Made by a program: the position numbers and the translations under genes
Origin: Microbacteriaceae bacterium UBA963
GTDB lineage: Bacteria; Actinomycetota; Actinomycetes; Actinomycetales; Microbacteriaceae
Reading direction: 5' to 3'
Assembly (NCBI GenBank): GCA_002292955.1
Contig: DBCH01000124.1
Span: forward strand, 1 to 16,997
DNA: 16,997 nt
Notes under the pieces: model-generated
The model's input: the letters and a program-made list of their open reading frames with translations, nothing else
The model's database searches: none
Told to the model about the DNA's origin: nothing
Shown: positions 1 to 7,883 of the stretch, piece by piece
Layout of the letters: the number at the start of each line of letters is the position of its first letter
Position numbering within the stretch: the stretch's first letter is position 1

Positions 1-1415
1 GTGGCCGAGAACAACAGGCGCTGTCCGTCGGGATCGGTCTGGCGCAAAATGCGCTGAACGGGTTCCAGGAATCCGAGGTCGCACATGTGATCGGCCTCAT
101 CCAGCACCGTGATGCTGATGTGTGAGAGATCGATCATGCGCTGTTCAACAAGGTCTTCAAGACGACCGGGCGTGGCAATAAGGATGTCTACACCCTTGCG
201 CAGACTGAGCACCTGCTTGTGCTGGGGAACGCCGCCATAGATCGTGGTGGTGAACAGCCCCACCGAGCGAGCGATGGGCTGAATCGTGCGGTCGATCTGC
301 ATGGCCAGCTCGCGCGTGGGCGCCATGATTAGCGCGCGGGCGGGGCGCCCCTGCTTGCGGCCCGTGGGACCGTCGGCAAGGAGACGCTCAACCAGCGGTG
401 CGCCGAAAGCAATGGTCTTACCCGATCCCGTGCGACCGCGACCCAGTACGTCGCGACCGGTCAGGATGATGGGAATGGTGGCAGCTTGAATGGGGAACGG
501 GCTGGCTGCGCCGAGCTGCGCCAGCTGGCGGCAAATGTTGTCGCCCAAGCCGAGGTCACCAAACGAGATTCCGTCCATGTCTTCGGGGGCCACAACGGCC
601 GCGTCGAGACGGTCGAGCACAACATCCTCGGGGGGCGTAAAGCCGCCCGAGCGCTGATCGCGGTCGTCGCGGTCACGGCCACGGGGGCGCGCGTCGCGGT
701 CATCCCGGAATCGATCGTTACGCGGCCGGTCCGTGCGTGGGCGGTCATCGCGGCTGAAACGGGACGAGCCACGCTCGTCACGGTCGGTGCGAGCAGCCGG
801 ACGGCGGTCATCACGTTCGTCGCGTGAGCGGTCGGTGCGTGGTCGGTCGTCGCGGCCACGGGCCGGACGCTCAGCGCCGTCACGCCCGCGATAGTCACGG
901 GGCTCGCGGTCATCGCGACCACGGGTATCAGTGGCGCGGTTGTCGCGGACACGACCGGCGCTGCGCTCATAACCAGCACCGCGCTCACGGCTGTCGTCAC
1001 GGTCGCGGGTCTCCCGGCGATCGCCAAATTCGGCGGCGCGACGCTCCGCGCGGGGGCCGCTGGGGGCACGCGTGTCGCGTTCGGCACGTCCGGCGCGCGG
1101 ACGTTCGTCGCGATCGTAACGCGAGGGGCCACGCTCGTCACGGCCACGCTCGTCACGGTCACGGTCGTCGCGCGAACCGGCAAAGCCGCCGGTCCTGGGT
1201 GCGCGTTTAGCGGGGGCGCCGGTAGATGCGCCTCCCCGAGAGGTTGACTTGGGGCCACCCGCACGAGCGCCGAAGCGCGATCCGGAACGTTCGCCGGAAT
1301 CGGCCGTGTCTGGGGTTCCCGCGCCAGCCGACTTGTGTCGAGGCTTGGCCTTTTTCGGGGCGAAACGGGGATCGTAGTTTTTGGGCGCACGAGCACCCGT
1401 GGATGATTTGGGCAT
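1..1415 (-). CDS. DEAD-box ATP-dependent RNA helicase, N-terminal part (3' end outside window)
   Basis: RNA helicase that uses ATP to unwind short RNA duplexes, probably in ribosome assembly or RNA turnover in the cytoplasm. It runs off the left edge with 471 codons visible. The start is the ATG at 1413-1415, beginning MPKSSTGARAPKNYDPRFAP; no strong ribosome site precedes it. Residues 1-80 are basic and Gly/Ala/Ser-rich. Residues 82-256 are a low-complexity stretch with about twenty Arg-Asp dipeptides plus Asp-Glu-Arg and Arg-Gly units, surely disordered. The RecA-like core follows: Q-motif SPFPIQ (Q310), Walker A GRTGSGKT (327-334), motif Ia PTRELAMQ (366-373), GG (394-395), motif Ib TPGRL (415-419), DEAD (439-442) and motif III SAT at the very edge. 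Domain 2 and any C-terminal tail are not visible, so the subfamily (RhlE-like, CsdA-like) cannot be fixed. It follows the RND gene on the same strand after 222 bp, so it probably has its own promoter. Confidence 0.95.
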   Translation of the reverse strand, partial: MPKSSTGARAPKNYDPRFAPKKAKPRHKSAGAGTPDTADSGERSGSRFGARAGGPKSTSRGGASTGAPAKRAPRTGGFAGSRDDRDRDERGRDERGPSRYDRDERPRAGRAERDTRAPSGPRAERRAAEFGDRRETRDRDDSRERGAGYERSAGRVRDNRATDTRGRDDREPRDYRGRDGAERPARGRDDRPRTDRSRDERDDRRPAARTDRDERGSSRFSRDDRPRTDRPRNDRFRDDRDARPRGRDRDDRDQRSGGFTPPEDVVLDRLDAAVVAPEDMDGISFGDLGLGDNICRQLAQLGAASPFPIQAATIPIILTGRDVLGRGRTGSGKTIAFGAPLVERLLADGPTGRKQGRPARALIMAPTRELAMQIDRTIQPIARSVGLFTTTIYGGVPQHKQVLSLRKGVDILIATPGRLEDLVEQRMIDLSHISITVLDEADHMCDLGFLEPVQRILRQTDPDGQRLLFSA

Positions 1416-1538
1416 GACGAACTGCTTTCGTATGAATATGCGATGCGTGTTTCTGCTGCGAAACAGTGGCTACTTTCTCGGCCAACCTGACTCACACAAA
1501 ACCGCTAAACGCACGGGCGTCATGCAACCGACCTTCCC

Positions 1539-1544
1539 AGTGTA
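1539..1544 (-). promoter_or_regulatory. Possible -10 box for the helicase gene
   Basis: On the minus strand this reads TACACT, fitting the actinobacterial TAnnnT -10 pattern. No convincing -35 lies at the right distance. If used, the helicase mRNA would have a leader of roughly 120 nt. The rest of the 222-bp gap (1416-1637) holds no gene that I can support. Confidence 0.2.
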
Positions 1545-1558
1545 CCCGCAAATACGCC

Positions 1559-1591
1559 AATCGCCCCCACCGCGGTGTGATGGAGGCGATT
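1559..1591. other. Inverted repeat between the RND and helicase genes
   Basis: Perfect 7-bp arms AATCGCC (1559-1565) and GGCGATT (1585-1591) flank a 19-nt centre that contains the palindrome CACCGCGGTG. It lies downstream of the RND stop and upstream of the helicase. No T-run follows on either strand, so it may be a protein-binding site or an RNA hairpin rather than a classical terminator. Confidence 0.35.
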
Positions 1592-1615
1592 CGCGTTCAC
1601 TTCTTCTTTGTGCGT

Positions 1616-1631
1616 CGGACCCGCAGGTCCG
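1616..1631 (-). terminator. GC-rich hairpin just after the RND efflux gene
   Basis: CGGACC (1616-1621), loop CGCA and GGTCCG (1626-1631) form a 6-bp GC-rich stem starting 7 bp past the RND stop codon. No U-tract follows on the minus strand. Terminators lacking a U-tract are reported in actinobacteria, so this is a plausible but weak terminator. Confidence 0.35.
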
Positions 1632-1637
1632 TTAACG

Positions 1638-4600
1638 CTAGTCGGCCATGGGCGCCGGAATGCCCTCTGTCTTGCCCGTGACAGCTCTCTTTCCGCTGTT
1701 CGCACGCTTTCCACCGGTGGCGCGCTTTGAGGCGCGCTTGGCGCGACGCCGTTCGCGCGATCCCTCAACAAGGTTGTAGAGAACGGGGAGCACGACCAGC
1801 GTGAGCACGGTGGACGAGATGAGTCCACCAATAACGACGATGGCGAGCGGCTGAGAAATAAAGCCTCCCGAGCCCGTCAGGCCCAGACCCAACGGCAGGA
1901 GAGCGAACACGGTAGCCAGGGCCGTCATGAGAATCGGGCGAAGACGGCGGCTAGATCCCTCGATCAGAGCCTCCCGAACGGGAAGCCCCTTGCGCCGGTA
2001 CTGGTTGACCAGGTCGATGAGAACGATGGCGTTGGTCACCACGATTCCCACGAGCATCAGAACACCAATGAGCGACGCAACGCCGAGCGGAATGCCGGTG
2101 ACCACCTGAAGCACGATAGCCCCCGTGGCGGCGAAGGGAATCGACACCAGCAACAGCAGTGGCTGAAGCAACGAGCGGAACGTTGCCACCATGATCACGT
2201 AGACCACCAGAATGGCCGCGAGGAGGGCGAGGCCCAGCTGAGTAAACGCGGTCTGCTGGTCTGAGGTTGCTCCGCCCACGGTCGCGGCCGCGCCGGCCGG
2301 GAGGTCGATCTTGGCGAGCGCTTGGCTAACGGCAGCGCTTGCCGTACCGAGGTCGGCGCTGTTTGGTGTCACCGTGACCGTGGCGCTGCGCTGACCCTTG
2401 ACCGTCGTAACGGTAGTGGGGCCGTCGGCGAGGCCGATTGTTGCCAGAGTGTCCAGGCGAACCGGTCCGCGCGCCGTGGGAATCTCGAGCGCCTGCAGTT
2501 CAGCGAGGGTCGCCGGCGGCGAATCGTAGGCGATGTAAACGTTGAGAAGGGATCCGTCGATCTCCACGGTACCGACCGAACCGGGACGCGTCTGCGCCGA
2601 AACCACGGCGGCCAGGGCTACCTCGCTATATCCGGCAGCGGCTGCCTTATCGCGATCCACCGAGACAGAGATGAACGGACGCGACGCACTGAGGTTGGTT
2701 GCCACCTGCTTGACCACAGACAGGTCGCGCATCGCGCTGGCTACGGTTTCCGTGGCCTCGGTGAGCTTCTCGGCAGACGGCGCCGTGATGCGCAACGCGA
2801 TATCGGAGCTGCCTCCGAAACCACTGCTCGAGGCAATGGTGACGGTGTCGATGGGAACGACCTTGGCAATGTTGGTTCGTGCGTCGGCCTGAATGAGTTC
2901 TTGCTTAACCGATGGGTCGGTGGTCACCGAATACGTGATCTTGGTGTCGCCTCCGCCCACAAAAGCGTCGCGGAGCGCGTTGCCGCTGGAGCCCACAGAC
3001 GCCTGGACAATTGACACGCCAGGAGTGTCGGCGAGGGCCTGTTGCACCTTGACAGACTGTGCATCTTGTGCCTCGAGCGATGAACCGGCAGGAATTTCCT
3101 GGGTGACCGTGAAGGTGTTTTGTCCTGAGGACCCCAAGAAGTTGGTCTGCATGAACGGAACCAGGGCAACGGTTCCACCCAGAACAGCGATGGCGAGCAC
3201 CAGGGTGAGTGCGCTGTATTTGAGGGTCCAGTTGAGGATGGGTTGATATCCGCGGCGCAACAGGCCGGGCTTCTCTTCGCCCGAGGCTTGCTCGGCCTCG
3301 ATCTCCTTGGCTTCCGCGGAATCGCTGAGTCCCTTACGAGCCAAGCGCTTCAGCTTCCATTCACCGGTGGGGCGAAGGAACCAGTACGCGAGCACGGGAA
3401 CGATGGTGAGCGACACGAGGAGCGAGGCCACGAGGGCAATGGTGATGGTGAGTGCGAACGGCCGGAAAAGCTCACCCGTGACACCGCTCACAAACGCAAT
3501 GGGGAGGAACACGGCCACAGTGGTTGCGGTCGACGCGGTCACCGCACCGGCAACCTCACGAACGGCGTCGACAATGACCTTCTCTTTGTCGATTCCGGGA
3601 ACAAGACGACGCTTGATGTTTTCGATAACCACGATCGAGTCGTCAACGACGCGACCAATGGCAATCGTGAGGGCACCCAGCGTGAGGATGTTCAGCGTGT
3701 AGTTGGCGGACTGGAGGCCAATGAACGTGATGAGCACCGACGTCGGAATGGAGATGGCAGTCACGATGGTGGATCTCACCGACATGAGGAAGATCAGAAT
3801 GATGATGACGGCGAAGATGAGGCCGAGCAGACCCTCTTGAGTCAGCGACTCAATGGACTTCTCAATGAAGGGGGCCTGGTCAAAGACGACCGTGAATGTG
3901 GCGTTGTTCCCCAGTGACGATTCCAGCTCCGGCAAGAGGGCGTTGACCGCCTTCGACACATCCACCGTGTTTGCCGTCGGCAGCTTGGTGATTGCCAAGG
4001 AGAGCGCGGGCTTTCCGTTGACGCGCGAGATGGTTGTCTGCGGATCCGTTCCCAGAGACACGGTGGCCACATCTCCGATGGTCTTGAGTCCCGACGGCGT
4101 GGAGACCGCGATGGGCAAAGCCGCAATTGCTTCGGTGCTCGAGAGGCGCTCACCAATCTGGATCGACAGAGTGGTGTCGTTCTCGGTGATGAGTCCACCG
4201 GGGATCAGAAGTCCGTTGTTATCCAGCGTGGTTATGAGGTCGCTCACGCTAATGCCGTTGGCCTGCATGGTGGCGAGGTCTGGTGTGATGACGACGCGCT
4301 GCTTTGGTGCGCCAATGAGCTCGACGTTGCGCACACCCGAAAGATCCTTGATCTTCTGGACAGTGGAGTTGCGCAGGTCGTTGGCCAGCGTGAGGTCATC
4401 AACATCAGCCGAAACGGCCACCTGCATGATGGGGAAATCGCCCAAAGACCCGGTGATGACCTGTGGGTCGACGCCATCTGGAAGTTGCGACTTGATGCGA
4501 CTAATGGCTTGGTTGATTTTCTGCTCGCTGAGCAGGAGGTCGGTGCCGTAGACAAACGAGACCGAGATCAGGCTGAGGTTGGTGCTCGAGGTGGCCGTGG

Positions 4601-4841
4601 TGTTGTCGACGTTGGGGACGCCCGCAATGGCGGCCTCAAGAACGGACGAGACGTCCTGGTTGACCACATCGGGAGCGGCCCCGGGATAGGTGGACAGCAC
4701 CGCCAGCTGAGGGAACTGGATCGACGGTGCGAGCTCTTGCTTCAAGCCCGAAAGAGCAAGCCCACCAAACACCGCGACGATGACGGTAATGAGGGCGATG
4801 AGAGCGCGGTTACGCATGCTGGCCTTGGCAAGAAGAAACAT
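1638..4841 (-). CDS. RND (HAE1/AcrB-type) efflux permease, Gram-positive SwrC-like
   Basis: Proton-driven export of drugs, lipids or surfactant-like molecules across the cytoplasmic membrane; the substrate cannot be read from sequence. The protein has 1067 residues, full length for the family, in two homologous halves. TM1 is at about residues 11-32. A periplasmic-type porter region spans about 33-335, followed by a TM cluster at about 336-490. TM7 is at about 543-562, the second extracytoplasmic region runs to about 865, and the last TM cluster covers 868-1025. TM4 carries the paired proton-relay aspartates in GRVVDDSIVVIENIK (D400, D401). In TM10 the lysine of AcrB (K940) is replaced in GIVVTNAIVLID (T936, N937), as I recall for Gram-positive members. 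The C-terminus (1028-1060) is a Lys/Arg-rich tail. The ATG at 4839-4841 puts the first TM where the family has it. No membrane-fusion or outer-membrane partner is adjacent. The family call is secure, the SwrC comparison less so. Confidence 0.95.
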   Translation of the reverse strand: MFLLAKASMRNRALIALITVIVAVFGGLALSGLKQELAPSIQFPQLAVLSTYPGAAPDVVNQDVSSVLEAAIAGVPNVDNTTATSSTNLSLISVSFVYGTDLLLSEQKINQAISRIKSQLPDGVDPQVITGSLGDFPIMQVAVSADVDDLTLANDLRNSTVQKIKDLSGVRNVELIGAPKQRVVITPDLATMQANGISVSDLITTLDNNGLLIPGGLITENDTTLSIQIGERLSSTEAIAALPIAVSTPSGLKTIGDVATVSLGTDPQTTISRVNGKPALSLAITKLPTANTVDVSKAVNALLPELESSLGNNATFTVVFDQAPFIEKSIESLTQEGLLGLIFAVIIILIFLMSVRSTIVTAISIPTSVLITFIGLQSANYTLNILTLGALTIAIGRVVDDSIVVIENIKRRLVPGIDKEKVIVDAVREVAGAVTASTATTVAVFLPIAFVSGVTGELFRPFALTITIALVASLLVSLTIVPVLAYWFLRPTGEWKLKRLARKGLSDSAEAKEIEAEQASGEEKPGLLRRGYQPILNWTLKYSALTLVLAIAVLGGTVALVPFMQTNFLGSSGQNTFTVTQEIPAGSSLEAQDAQSVKVQQALADTPGVSIVQASVGSSGNALRDAFVGGGDTKITYSVTTDPSVKQELIQADARTNIAKVVPIDTVTIASSSGFGGSSDIALRITAPSAEKLTEATETVASAMRDLSVVKQVATNLSASRPFISVSVDRDKAAAAGYSEVALAAVVSAQTRPGSVGTVEIDGSLLNVYIAYDSPPATLAELQALEIPTARGPVRLDTLATIGLADGPTTVTTVKGQRSATVTVTPNSADLGTASAAVSQALAKIDLPAGAAATVGGATSDQQTAFTQLGLALLAAILVVYVIMVATFRSLLQPLLLLVSIPFAATGAIVLQVVTGIPLGVASLIGVLMLVGIVVTNAIVLIDLVNQYRRKGLPVREALIEGSSRRLRPILMTALATVFALLPLGLGLTGSGGFISQPLAIVVIGGLISSTVLTLVVLPVLYNLVEGSRERRRAKRASKRATGGKRANSGKRAVTGKTEGIPAPMAD

Positions 4842-4934
4842 GGGGCGAGTCTGACAGGTTTCCGAGAAGTGAAAATGTGATTTCTCTGAGAGAGGACAAA
4901 GAAAGGCGTTTGGTCGCGTCGCTCCCGAGGAGTA
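4842..4934. promoter_or_regulatory. Divergent promoter region between the RND and potassium transporter genes
   Basis: These 93 bp separate two divergent starts and must hold both promoters. I see no convincing -35/-10 pair in either direction. The gap is too short for a complete ydaO-type c-di-AMP riboswitch, although the downstream gene is KimA-like. An AGGAG (4928-4932) lies just before the plus-strand gene. Confidence 0.4.
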
Positions 4935-7031
4935 GTGTCACACCTCGTGAGCCCAAAGAAGAAGGACGCTGCGCCCGACGAGATTAAGTCGGCCAAGAAC
5001 TTCATCATTGGCGACCCGCTGCCGACCAAACAACTCTCGGGTGAGCTTCTGCCCAAGAAGATTGCGCTGCCCATTTTTGCGAGCGACGCGTTGTCGTCTG
5101 TTGCTTACGCTCCGCAGGAAATCGTGTTGATCCTGCTCATCGGTGGATTGTCGTTTCTCAGCTTTGCTCCCTGGATTGCCGCTTGCGTGATCCTGCTGAT
5201 GACCGTGGTGGTGCTCAGCTACCGTCAGCTCATCAAGGCGTACCCGTCGGGTGGTGGCGACTACGAAGTGGCGCACAAGAACCTCGGCGAGAAAGCCGGA
5301 GTCGTTGTGGCTTCGGCCCTGCTCGTTGACTACGTGATGACGGTTGCCGTTTCGGTAGCGGCTGGCGTTGACAACATCATTTCGGCCCTCCCGTTCCTCA
5401 ACCCGTGGCGAGTATGGATTGCCGTAGGTTTTGTCGTGATTCTGGCCGCAATGAACCTTCGCGGTATTCGCGAGTCCGGCAAGGCCTTCGCCATCCCCAC
5501 GTATCTCTTTATTGGCAGCGTGGTGCTGATGATCGTGGTGGGCCTCGTGCGCACCATCCTGGGCGATGCACCGGTCGCCGAAACCGCCGAGTTCGGCGTT
5601 CAGGGCGAAAGCATTGCCCAAGCCGCCATCGTGCTCCTGCTCTTGAGAGCGTTTGCCAGTGGGTGTTCTGCGCTGACCGGCGTGGAGGCAATCGCCAACG
5701 GTGTACCCGCGTTCCGCGCACCCAAAGTGAACAACGCCCGAACGACGCTGCTCATGATGGGCGGAATCGCCATCACCCTGTTTGCCGGACTGGTCACCAT
5801 GGCCCTGATTTCTGGGGTCAAGTACGCGGAGAACGCCTGTCACCTCGTGGGCTTTGCGAATTGCGAGACCGCACCGCAGCGATCCCTCATCGCTCAGATC
5901 GCGGCGGCGACGTTCGGCAACAACTCAATACTTTTCTTTGTGGTCCAGGCCGGAACGGCCCTGATTCTCCTGCTGGCAGCAAACACGGCCTTCAATGGCT
6001 TCCCCCTGCTGGGTGGCGTCTTGGCTCGCGACGGTTACGCCCCGAAGGCGCTCGAAAACCGCGGCGACCGGCTCATTTACTCAAACGGAGTCATCGCACT
6101 CGCACTTGTCGCCATCGGGATTCTGGTCGCCTTCCAAGCCAACCTCACCACCCTCATTCAGCTCTACATCATCGGCGTTTTTCTGTCGTTTACCCTGGGG
6201 CAATCCGGAATGGTGAGGCACTGGATTCGGCTTCTGCGAACGAAGCCCGAAAAAACGCGGAACATTCGCGCAAGCTTGGCCATCAACATCACGGGCGCTG
6301 TGTTCACGTCCACAGTTCTTATCGTGGTGACCGTCACGAAGTTCACGCACGGTGCATATCTGGTGTTTATCGCCATGCCGATCCTTTACTTCCTCATGAT
6401 TGGCGTGAACCGGTACTACCGTGACGTGACTCGCGAGGTTGCCGTGGATGCCGAGACGACGTTCGGCGCGAAGGGCGACCACGCCATCGTGCTGGTGGGC
6501 AAGATGCAAAAGCCCGCCTTGAAGGCTCTCGACTACGCCATCTCGGGCAGGCACGACAGTCTCGAAGCCGTGCACATTTCCGTCAGCGAGATGGCAACAG
6601 CCCAACTCGAACTTGACTGGATTCGCTGGAACATCCACGTTCCGCTCCGCATCATCAGCTCTCCCTATCGCGACCTTTCGTGGCCGCTCATCGAGCACAT
6701 CCGCAAGCACCAGAAGGAGCACGGTAGCGAGATTGTGACGATCTACCTGCCCCAGTACATCGTGGGGCACTGGTGGGAGCATCTGCTGCACAACCACCGC
6801 GCCAACCGCATGCGCAACAAGCTCATGATGCAAAAGGGCGTGTCCATTGCGCTCGTGCCCTGGTTGCTCGACTCGTCGACGTTGGTTTATGGTCGTCGCT
6901 CTCGAGTTGTCGCTGGCGATGCACGGCGCGGCGACCCTCGCACGCCTCCCGTACGCTCCCAGCTCACGCCCGAAACCGTGGAGGTTTCGTCCCCGCGTCG
7001 CCGACGACGCTCGAGCAACGCCAAGGACTAG
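4935..7031 (+). CDS. KimA-like potassium uptake transporter (APC superfamily)
   Basis: Membrane transporter of the KimA (YdaO) type, which in Bacillus subtilis imports potassium with protons. The 698 residues comprise a cytoplasmic N-terminus, about twelve TM segments over residues 43-495, and a soluble domain from about 500 that would match the USP-like domain of KimA. Motifs at the KimA ion site are present with matching spacing: FASDALSSVAYAP (D51, Y58), DYVMTV (Y133, T136) and LTGVEAIANGVPAF (T248, E251). SYRQLIKAYPSGGGDYEV (95-112) is also typical. The C-terminal 40 residues are Arg/Ser-rich. The start is uncertain: GTG 4935 has an AGGAG only 2 nt upstream, and the in-frame GTG at 4947 has it 14 nt upstream. 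It is first in an operon with two FluC genes (3-nt gap). It is more KimA-like than Kup-like or a plain amino-acid permease. Direct potassium transport is inferred. Confidence 0.85.
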   Translation: MSHLVSPKKKDAAPDEIKSAKNFIIGDPLPTKQLSGELLPKKIALPIFASDALSSVAYAPQEIVLILLIGGLSFLSFAPWIAACVILLMTVVVLSYRQLIKAYPSGGGDYEVAHKNLGEKAGVVVASALLVDYVMTVAVSVAAGVDNIISALPFLNPWRVWIAVGFVVILAAMNLRGIRESGKAFAIPTYLFIGSVVLMIVVGLVRTILGDAPVAETAEFGVQGESIAQAAIVLLLLRAFASGCSALTGVEAIANGVPAFRAPKVNNARTTLLMMGGIAITLFAGLVTMALISGVKYAENACHLVGFANCETAPQRSLIAQIAAATFGNNSILFFVVQAGTALILLLAANTAFNGFPLLGGVLARDGYAPKALENRGDRLIYSNGVIALALVAIGILVAFQANLTTLIQLYIIGVFLSFTLGQSGMVRHWIRLLRTKPEKTRNIRASLAINITGAVFTSTVLIVVTVTKFTHGAYLVFIAMPILYFLMIGVNRYYRDVTREVAVDAETTFGAKGDHAIVLVGKMQKPALKALDYAISGRHDSLEAVHISVSEMATAQLELDWIRWNIHVPLRIISSPYRDLSWPLIEHIRKHQKEHGSEIVTIYLPQYIVGHWWEHLLHNHRANRMRNKLMMQKGVSIALVPWLLDSSTLVYGRRSRVVAGDARRGDPRTPPVRSQLTPETVEVSSPRRRRRSSNAKD

Positions 7032-7034
7032 ACC

Positions 7035-7466
7035 GTGTGGCTGAGCCTGCTGGCCGTCGCCCTAGGTGGCGTGCTCGGCACGGGAGCGCGATGGGGCGTA
7101 GATGCCCTCCTCCCCACCGCGTCTCCCGGCACGCTGAGCGTCTCCACGATTGTGGTGAACGTCGTCGGCTCGTTTGTGCTCGGTTTGCTCGTTGCCACGC
7201 TGTGGTGGCGCCCGGGAGTGCCGTTATGGCTCAAGGCGGGTGTGGGCACGGGCCTTTTGGGGTCGTTCACGACCTTTAGCGCAATTACTGTCAATGCGAT
7301 TGCCGGGGCGCTCGAGGCCAACCTGCCCGCTGTGGTTGGGTCGGTTCTTCTCTCGACGGTCTTGGGGCTTCTTGCCGCCTGGGGAGGACTGTCGCTCGGC
7401 ACAAAGCTCCTCGGACGGGGCGAGACGCAACCGCCCAGAATTCCCGACGGTGGGGCCGACCTATGA
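7035..7466 (+). CDS. crcB: FluC/CrcB fluoride channel subunit 1
   Basis: Small membrane channel subunit that lets fluoride leave the cell. The 143 residues form four TM helices, the family size plus a short tail. Family marks are GTGARWGVDALLP (R19), the pore asparagine in VNVVGSF (N42) and LLGSFTTFSAI (76-84). In the last motif the second phenylalanine of the usual TTFSTF box is Ile84, unlike the neighbouring paralogue. The GTG start at 7035 has AAGGA (7023-7027) 7 nt upstream, inside the end of the potassium transporter gene. The stop overlaps the next gene by 4 bp (ATGA). Two adjacent crcB genes in Gram-positive bacteria typically encode a dual-topology heterodimer, so this is probably one half of a channel. 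Confidence 0.93.
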   Translation: MWLSLLAVALGGVLGTGARWGVDALLPTASPGTLSVSTIVVNVVGSFVLGLLVATLWWRPGVPLWLKAGVGTGLLGSFTTFSAITVNAIAGALEANLPAVVGSVLLSTVLGLLAAWGGLSLGTKLLGRGETQPPRIPDGGADL

Positions 7467-7852
7467 TCACCGAACCCCTCTTTGTTGTCGTCCTCCTCTC
7501 GGGCGCCGCCGGAGCCCTTCTGCGCTTCGGCCTCTCCCGCGCGATTCCTGTGGCAGACCGCCCTCACAACGTTCCGCGCGCCGTGCTCATCGTTAACGTG
7601 GTGGGTAGTTTTCTCGCCGGGGTGGCGCTTGCCCTCACCCAGACCGACGTCATGCCCGCGGTGGCGGGTGTGGTGATCATCACCGGCCTGTGCGGAGGGC
7701 TCACCACCTTTAGCACCTTCGCCGTTGAGACCGTTGAGCTGGTGATGCAGGGTCGGGCCCGAGTGGCCGCCCGGTCGATTGCACTCAATCTGGTGCTCGG
7801 AGTGGCCGCCGCCGCGTTGGGCTACTTGCCCACGCTGGTCTTTGCCTTCTAA
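7463..7852 (+). CDS. crcB: FluC/CrcB fluoride channel subunit 2
   Basis: Second fluoride-channel subunit, 129 residues and four TM helices. It carries GALLRFGLSRAIP (R21), IVNVVGSFLAG (N45) and the complete motif GLCGGLTTFSTF (F83 and F86 of the Phe box). The ATG at 7463 overlaps the stop of the first crcB gene by 4 bp, implying translational coupling and balanced amounts of both halves. It is the last gene of the 4935-7852 operon; the next gene is convergent after 31 bp. No fluoride riboswitch sequence was recognised before the pair, which is expected as both lie inside an operon. Confidence 0.94.
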   Translation: MITEPLFVVVLLSGAAGALLRFGLSRAIPVADRPHNVPRAVLIVNVVGSFLAGVALALTQTDVMPAVAGVVIITGLCGGLTTFSTFAVETVELVMQGRARVAARSIALNLVLGVAAAALGYLPTLVFAF

Positions 7853-7883
7853 CGTGACCCTGTGGGGTGGGCGGGAAGAATTC

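Noticed and set aside
461..1495. Long minus-strand reading frame of 344 codons overlapping the helicase gene
   Set aside because: It is a different frame of the same strand through the repetitive RD-coding DNA. Its product is Ala/Val/Thr-rich low complexity with no motif, while the overlapping frame has all helicase motifs.
3243..3917. Plus-strand reading frame opposite the RND gene
   Set aside because: Antisense shadow of a clear family protein, with unnatural His/Asn/Gly/Arg-rich composition and no start signal.
4842..4934. ydaO-type c-di-AMP riboswitch before the KimA-like gene
   Set aside because: The 93-bp gap is shorter than the aptamer needs and no matching conserved core was seen.
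4938..5843. 301-codon minus-strand frame opposite the KimA-like gene
   Set aside because: Composition rich in His, Gln and Arg, typical of antisense frames of high-GC membrane-protein genes; the plus-strand frame has conserved motifs.
7853..7883. Terminator between the FluC operon and the HEAT-like gene
   Set aside because: Only a 4-bp ACCC/GGGT pairing is visible, too weak to call.
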